Positions 14,232 to 18,336 of a DNA stretch of 18,336 nucleotides are shown here, piece after piece. The first letter of the stretch is position 1, and every line of letters starts with the position of its first letter. Made by a program: the position numbers and the translations under genes. The notes below the pieces were generated by a model. It saw nothing but the letters and a program-made list of their open reading frames with translations, ran no database searches and was not told the DNA's origin. Source of the stretch: Candidatus Puniceispirillum sp. (GTDB lineage: Bacteria > Pseudomonadota > Alphaproteobacteria > Puniceispirillales > Puniceispirillaceae). The stretch is taken from the NCBI GenBank assembly GCA_018668795.1, contig JABJBD010000106.1, positions 1 through 18,336 on the forward strand, written 5' to 3'.

Positions 14232-14326
14232 TGATTTTTTAGCCAAACGATAAGAATAGTCTTTTATCGCTTACCTCTTAAAAGCGCACATCTGACCACA
14301 CCATTCTAAAGCCTTGAAAGTTCGGC

Positions 14327-15523
14327 TTACCTGACGACCGCTTTGGTCTTTTGCAACGTCTCAGCATTATTATCGTTATCATGTGGCAAATGCACTAGCT
14401 TCAGGTTCAAATCCTTTATCGCCGCGTCTGGCGCAAACATATATTGCATGATGTTAGCAAACGGGAACGGTCTATCCGGCACGGCGCTCAGCCGTAATTG
14501 CCCACTATCTCTGATAAATCTATCCAGTGGCGGCGTTAAATCCCTAGCGCTATTTGGCAGAAAACTGCTGAATGCCGATTGCATCATCTTGATAGTCTGA
14601 TCGCGCGCCACATTATAATCAACATTCTGTTCGAGTGCTGACATCTGAAGCGCGGCGTTAACAGCCCCATAATCGGTAAACATTATTGACATATCATCAA
14701 GCGCAACATCCACAAAGTCATCTGGCTCCAGATCATATGCGTCAGACATAAACAGCTTATCATAGCTATCCACTGACATTTGCATACCAAGCTGGGCATC
14801 AAGATTACCGATTCCCTTCATTGTGGTGTTCAAGGTGATATCGGTAGATACGACCCCGTTCCTGATTTCATTCACCTGCGTTTGCGTCATATTAAGCGTC
14901 AAGTTCTGCTCGCCTGTTGCGGCGATGAATTGGGCAAAAGTCCCTCTATTTTGCAAGGGCGTCAGAATCATATTTTCGACCTTCGAGCCAAGTTTTCTTA
15001 AAAAGGGATCCCCATTGGCAAGGGCGCCAAATGTGAATGGCATGCTGGTAATACTATCAATCGTCATCGACATGCCGTGAGCCGAATAAGCCATCCCGGT
15101 CAGGGTAAATTTTGATGAATCAGTGATCGCGCTCATATGGGCTGAATGGTTTGAAAGATCTGAAAAAACGCCTGGTGCCATATCCTGAATAAACATTGTT
15201 TTGATGCTCAACGGCAAATCATCAAAATAAACATTTTTCATCCGCAAAAGTTTAATCACGTGATCTGGTGTTCCGGGCTGACCGGATGAATCAACCTCCA
15301 CCTCATCAGCTGTCAACAACCTATGATCATCAATGAAGATCGCAACATCCTGTATCTCGCCATTTAAATTGCGGTTATCAAACGAACCTGATGAAAAGGT
15401 TACTTTGACATCATCTTCCAGATAAACCGTTACCTGTGCCTGTGCCGTACCCACCATTGCCCACATGGCCATGCCCCCAAAAAGCGCATATCCAATTTTT
15501 TCAACCATAGCCATTATTCGCAT
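14327..15523 (-). CDS. Unrecognised secreted/periplasmic protein (398 residues)
   Basis: I do not recognise the family. The protein starts with a clear signal peptide (basic start, hydrophobic GYALFGGMAMWAMVG, cleavage after AQA near residue 29), so it should be exported. The mature part is acidic, rich in Asp, Thr, Ser and Met, and has alternating strand-like segments with no cysteines evident and no further transmembrane helix, suggesting a beta-rich periplasmic or surface domain. A series of MT/TL-rich stretches (near 145-160 and 205-230) resembles repeated strands. The start at 15523 is supported by GGAG about 7 bases upstream; a TTG four codons earlier is in frame but less likely. It is a single gene, flanked by tRNA-Leu and divergent from the rhomboid gene. 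It could be an AsmA- or lipid-transfer-like beta protein, but I cannot show that. Confidence 0.8.
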   Translation of the reverse strand: MRIMAMVEKIGYALFGGMAMWAMVGTAQAQVTVYLEDDVKVTFSSGSFDNRNLNGEIQDVAIFIDDHRLLTADEVEVDSSGQPGTPDHVIKLLRMKNVYFDDLPLSIKTMFIQDMAPGVFSDLSNHSAHMSAITDSSKFTLTGMAYSAHGMSMTIDSITSMPFTFGALANGDPFLRKLGSKVENMILTPLQNRGTFAQFIAATGEQNLTLNMTQTQVNEIRNGVVSTDITLNTTMKGIGNLDAQLGMQMSVDSYDKLFMSDAYDLEPDDFVDVALDDMSIMFTDYGAVNAALQMSALEQNVDYNVARDQTIKMMQSAFSSFLPNSARDLTPPLDRFIRDSGQLRLSAVPDRPFPFANIMQYMFAPDAAIKDLNLKLVHLPHDNDNNAETLQKTKAVVR

Positions 15524-15649
15524 CCCAATCTCCAATCAACAGCAAGGCACCATTAAATTTTCACAATGTTAAACAGGTAATTATATCTAAATTATGGCAA
15601 TTCCCTCTTTTCGATGTTTATTTACAAAATAACTATCTGCCCCCATATC

Positions 15650-15655
15650 TATAAT
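15650..15655 (+). promoter_or_regulatory. Candidate -10 box upstream of rhomboid gene
   Basis: An exact TATAAT lies 38 bases before the rhomboid ATG in the 170-base divergent gap. No good -35 box lies at 16-18 bases, so this may need an activator or be chance in AT-rich DNA. Confidence 0.28.
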
Positions 15656-15693
15656 GAACACCTCACCTTGAAACGCCATTATGGGCATATTTA

Positions 15694-16575
15694 ATGTTCT
15701 TTTTCCCCTTATTTGATGACAATCCTACTGGCCGACGCCCGTTTGTATCTTGGACAATACTGATTTTATGTATTTTGGGCTTTTTCTGGCAACTCTCACT
15801 GACTGGATCAGCCGCAAACCATAGCCTTTATCAACTTGGCTTTGTCCCAGCTCTTGTTCTCAGCGACGCGACACTGCCGTCTGAAATAGTGCTGGTGCCA
15901 GCATGGATGACAATTTTCACATCAATGTTTCTGCATGGGGGATGGATGCATATTGGTGGCAATATGCTGTATCTCTGGATTTTTGGTGACAATGTTGAAG
16001 ATGCGATGGGACCTGTAAAATTCATCATCTTTTATGCGCTTTGCGGTGTTGCTGCCGCTTTTGCACAGGGTATGATTGACCCCGAATCAACAATACCGAT
16101 GATTGGTGCCTCTGGCGGCATAGCTGGTGTTCTAGGTGCCTATATCATGTTGCATCCAAAGGCTTCGGTGCGAACCTTTATGTTAATTTTTGTATTTTTC
16201 CGTTTTATCAACCTACCAGCATGGCTGGTGCTTGGCGTCTGGATCGCCGGACAATTTGTTGCTGTGCCACAGGCTTTGGCTGGCAATGAAGGTGGCGTTG
16301 CCTATATGGCACATATTGGGGGGTTTCTGGCTGGAATGGCGCTTATTCCACTTTTCAAAAATCGCAATATCGCCTTGTTTGACCGTGCCTTACCCCCGCA
16401 AAGATGGAGCGGCGAACCAATTTCTTTTGCCACTATCAAAAGCGAAGCAAAGCAACGATATCGCCGCGACCCGCTGGGATCGCGCATTCTCTCAACACCC
16501 TCATCTAAACCAACAAAATCTGGTTCAGTGCCGGGTTTCAAACGTCCCTCGGATAAAAAATCGCCTTGGGGCTAA
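15694..16575 (+). CDS. Rhomboid family intramembrane serine protease
   Basis: Inner-membrane protease that cleaves transmembrane segments of other membrane proteins; the substrate is unknown. About six transmembrane helices span residues 17-225. The catalytic serine is Ser140 in GASGGIAG and the catalytic histidine is His207 in AHIGGFLAG. The HxxxN oxyanion-hole pair is His86/Asn90 in HGGWMHIGGN. All residues needed for activity are therefore present. The tail from about 226 to 293 is hydrophilic, basic and Ser/Pro-rich, probably cytoplasmic and disordered. The N-terminal start FDDNPTGRRPFVSW is typical of the alphaproteobacterial subgroup. There is no strong ribosome site. Its stop is 7 bases from the convergent CinA-like gene. 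The 293 residues are consistent with the family. Confidence 0.94.
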   Translation: MFFFPLFDDNPTGRRPFVSWTILILCILGFFWQLSLTGSAANHSLYQLGFVPALVLSDATLPSEIVLVPAWMTIFTSMFLHGGWMHIGGNMLYLWIFGDNVEDAMGPVKFIIFYALCGVAAAFAQGMIDPESTIPMIGASGGIAGVLGAYIMLHPKASVRTFMLIFVFFRFINLPAWLVLGVWIAGQFVAVPQALAGNEGGVAYMAHIGGFLAGMALIPLFKNRNIALFDRALPPQRWSGEPISFATIKSEAKQRYRRDPLGSRILSTPSSKPTKSGSVPGFKRPSDKKSPWG

Positions 16576-16582
16576 GCACAAA

Positions 16583-17347
16583 TCAGGCCGTATCACCTGG
16601 CATCACTATTTGGGCAGTCACACCCATTTCAAAAACCGCGGCGGCAATATCCTCGGCTGCTTTGCCAGCGACAAGCGCGTCAAGCCCGCTAACAACAACG
16701 GCAGTGCCAAAATTACCTGGTTTGAACCACGGATAACTTCCGACACTGATACCGTCATACTGACTTTGAACGCGCTCCATAATCGTGGCTATATTGCCCT
16801 CACCTGAACTACATTGAACTGTTATGCGCGTCATCATCACGCCACCAGGCAATCTTGCACGAAGCCCTTCAAACATGGCTTGTAGTATGGAGGGCACCCC
16901 GGGAAGCACATGAACATTATGCAGAATGAACCCGGGGGCTGCGCTTAGTGGGTTATCGATCAGATCAGCATCTAATGGAATATCTGCCATTTTCTGACGT
17001 GCCGCATTAAACTCCAGATCGGTATTGGCATAATGCTTAAGCAAGACCGCTTCCGCATCCGGATGCCGTATCACAGGCTTATCAAACGCAGCCGCAATCG
17101 CTTCGGTGGTAATATCATCATGCGTTGGACCAATACCACCACTTGTAAAAACCAGATCATACTCAGATGACAGCTTTTGCACTGTAGTGATTATGGTGTC
17201 ACGAATATCGGGAATAACGCGCGCTTCGCATAAATCAATGCCTTGTGCAAATAGCTGCTCGGCTAACCACCCGATATTTTTATCTTTGGTACGACCAGAA
17301 AGAATTTCATCACCAATAACGATAATAGCGGCGGTTGGATTTGACAT
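16583..17347 (-). CDS. CinA-like / MoaB-Mog domain protein (molybdopterin-binding fold, lacks amidase domain)
   Basis: A 254-residue protein with the molybdopterin-binding (MoCF) fold found at the N-terminus of CinA. Motifs are IGDEILSGRT at 11-20, the active-site loop TSGGIGPTHDD at 68-78 and the LPGVPSILQAMFE segment. The nicotinamide-nucleotide amidase (PncC) half that full-length CinA has is absent, which is usual for this alphaproteobacterial version. Members of the related COG1058 group hydrolyse ADP-ribose or other nucleotide pyrophosphates; whether this one does is inference. GGAAA about 6 bases upstream supports the ATG at 17347. It diverges from map and converges with the rhomboid gene. 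Often annotated as competence/damage-inducible protein A; no competence role should be assumed. Confidence 0.9.
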   Translation of the reverse strand: MSNPTAAIIVIGDEILSGRTKDKNIGWLAEQLFAQGIDLCEARVIPDIRDTIITTVQKLSSEYDLVFTSGGIGPTHDDITTEAIAAAFDKPVIRHPDAEAVLLKHYANTDLEFNAARQKMADIPLDADLIDNPLSAAPGFILHNVHVLPGVPSILQAMFEGLRARLPGGVMMTRITVQCSSGEGNIATIMERVQSQYDGISVGSYPWFKPGNFGTAVVVSGLDALVAGKAAEDIAAAVFEMGVTAQIVMPGDTA

Positions 17348-17484
17348 TTTATTTCCAGACTAAAACACAAAAGAAGACGGCAAAATTATCTGAACGTCTT
17401 TATACATACTTTAGGCTAAAATGCAGGCGCAAAAAACCATCACTTCGCCTTACCATGGCTTTACATGCAAACCCTATTTCAGAC

Positions 17485-17513
17485 TTGGCATTGTGGCAAA
17501 ACGGGTTTAATAG
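17485..17513 (+). promoter_or_regulatory. Candidate sigma-70 promoter for map
   Basis: TTGGCA at 17485-17490 and TAATAG at 17508-17513 with a 17-base spacer would start a transcript with a leader of about 40 bases before map. Boxes match consensus only in part. The rest of the 214-base gap from 17348 to 17561 shows a 6-base inverted repeat (17374-17400) and nothing else I can support. Confidence 0.35.
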
Positions 17514-17561
17514 CAACAAAAGCTCTATAAAACTGCTGTGATAATCAGGAGACATGAAATA

Positions 17562-18336
17562 ATGCGCACCGAAACGGTAATTCAGCATGGCAAAGACGGC
17601 TTTGCCAAAATGCGTGACGCTGGCCGTTTAGCCGCAAGCGTACTCGATATGATTACCCCACATGTAATTGCTGGCATTACCACTGGCGAACTCGATAAAA
17701 TCTGCCACGAATATATCGTCGCAAATAACGCTGTCCCCGCCCCTCTCAATTACAAAGGCTTTCCCAAAGCCACCTGTATTTCGTTGAACCATGTTGTTTG
17801 TCATGGCATCCCCGGCGACAAAAAACTCATTGACGGGGATATTCTGAATATTGACATCACCGTTATTCTGGATGGCTGGTATGGTGATACCTCGCGTATG
17901 TTTTATGTTGGCACCCCTTCTGTAAAAGCCAAGCGCCTGACAGAAGTCACCTATGAATGCCTGATGCGCGGGATTGAGGCGGCACGGCCAGGCAATACGC
18001 TTGGCGACATTGGTCATGCTATCCAATCATATGCCGAAGGGTTACGCTTTTCTGTGGTGCGCGATTTTACTGGTCATGGACTTGGCCAGGTTTTTCACAC
18101 ATCACCCACTGTTTTGCATTATGGCGATCCAAAGACGGGCATGACATTGATGCCTGGTATGATTTTTACAATCGAACCAATGATTAACGCTGGCAAACAT
18201 GATACCAAAATTCTGAATGATGGATGGACAGCTGTCACGCGTGACAAAAGTCTATCGGCACAATTCGAACATTCGATTGGCATTACCGAAGATGAACCGG
18301 AAATCTTCACTTTATCGCCAGCTGGCTTTTCATTAC
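17562..18336 (+). CDS. map: Type I methionine aminopeptidase, 5' part (3' end outside window)
   Basis: Removes the N-terminal methionine from nascent proteins; essential in bacteria. About 258 codons are present and the frame is still open at the window end. The five metal ligands are all present: Asp98 (NIDIT), Asp109 (YGDTSRM), His172 (TGHGLG), Glu205 (FTIEPM) and Glu236 (QFEHS). Each is exactly one residue beyond the E. coli set 97/108/171/204/235, which supports the start at 17562. AGGAG at 17547-17551 is about 10 bases before this ATG. An ATG at 17554 would give only Met-Lys-stop, with the stop overlapping the map start. The substrate-pocket segment CISLNHVVCHGIPG is type I. Divergent from the CinA-like gene. 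Only the last few residues are lost to the window edge. Confidence 0.97.
   Translation, partial: MRTETVIQHGKDGFAKMRDAGRLAASVLDMITPHVIAGITTGELDKICHEYIVANNAVPAPLNYKGFPKATCISLNHVVCHGIPGDKKLIDGDILNIDITVILDGWYGDTSRMFYVGTPSVKAKRLTEVTYECLMRGIEAARPGNTLGDIGHAIQSYAEGLRFSVVRDFTGHGLGQVFHTSPTVLHYGDPKTGMTLMPGMIFTIEPMINAGKHDTKILNDGWTAVTRDKSLSAQFEHSIGITEDEPEIFTLSPAGFSL

Noticed and set aside
14002..14253. Open frames on both strands over the tRNA (83 and 69 codons), the latter with an ERGDLNPHGLRPTDFKS stretch
   Set aside because: These are translations of tRNA-Leu itself, a well-known false protein annotation; the cloverleaf explains the sequence.
16190..16807. 205-codon + strand frame across the rhomboid end and CinA-like gene
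   Set aside because: It overlaps two well-supported genes in other frames and resembles no protein.
17374..17400. AAGACG...CGTCTT inverted repeat with 15-base spacer
   Set aside because: Short arms with a long spacer in AT-rich DNA are expected by chance; no other support.
17335..17541. 68-codon + strand frame in the CinA-like/map gap
   Set aside because: It begins inside the CinA-like gene start, has no ribosome site and no protein-like pattern.
1..18336. Mobile elements, CRISPR, phage genes, toxin-antitoxin or defence systems
   Set aside because: No transposase, integrase, repeat-spacer array, paired small toxin-antitoxin genes or nuclease cluster was seen; gene content is core-like throughout.

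Overview
This 18.3 kb window looks like an ordinary, gene-dense chromosomal segment of a free-living alphaproteobacterium. The evidence is the order alr, mlaE, mlaF, radA, cvpA, purF, SDR, an alphaproteobacterial-style YcgN protein and Cys-rich CWC protein, and a moderate GC content by eye. Together with the small intergenic gaps, this recalls marine SAR116/Rhodospirillales-like genomes. That placement is inference from gene content and style, not from a marker gene. No phage, transposon, CRISPR array, defence island or biosynthetic cluster is visible.

Left block (1-6838, all + strand): the 3' part of alr (alanine racemase); mlaE and mlaF (phospholipid-transport ABC permease and ATPase) coupled to radA (recombination ATPase); then cvpA, purF (first step of purine synthesis, Fe-S/propeptide type) and a short-chain dehydrogenase. 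Several junctions are zero-gap or overlapping (mlaE/mlaF, mlaF/radA), so much of this is probably one transcript or a few overlapping ones.

Middle block (6856-12186): mnmC (bifunctional tRNA wobble-uridine modification, - strand) diverges from a cyclopropane-fatty-acid-synthase-like gene. The latter is followed by an overlapping YcgN-family Cys-cluster gene and a small membrane-protein gene. These converge on a YfcG-like glutathione transferase, which in turn diverges from a flavin reductase-family gene. Both divergent gaps carry inverted repeats that could be operators.

Right block (12189-18336): an unrecognised single-pass membrane/coiled-coil protein, an HD-domain hydrolase, a CWC-type Cys-rich small protein, tRNA-Leu(UAA), an unrecognised secreted 398-residue protein, a rhomboid protease, a CinA/MoaB-like protein and the start of map (methionine aminopeptidase, cut by the window end).

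There is no gene-free stretch over 300 bases; the longest gaps (about 215 bases, at 13930-14146 and 17348-17561) hold candidate promoters only. The points most worth a second look are three unrecognised proteins, inverted repeats at three gene starts, and two minimal ORFs abutting the starts of cvpA and map. I found no convincing new multi-gene system.
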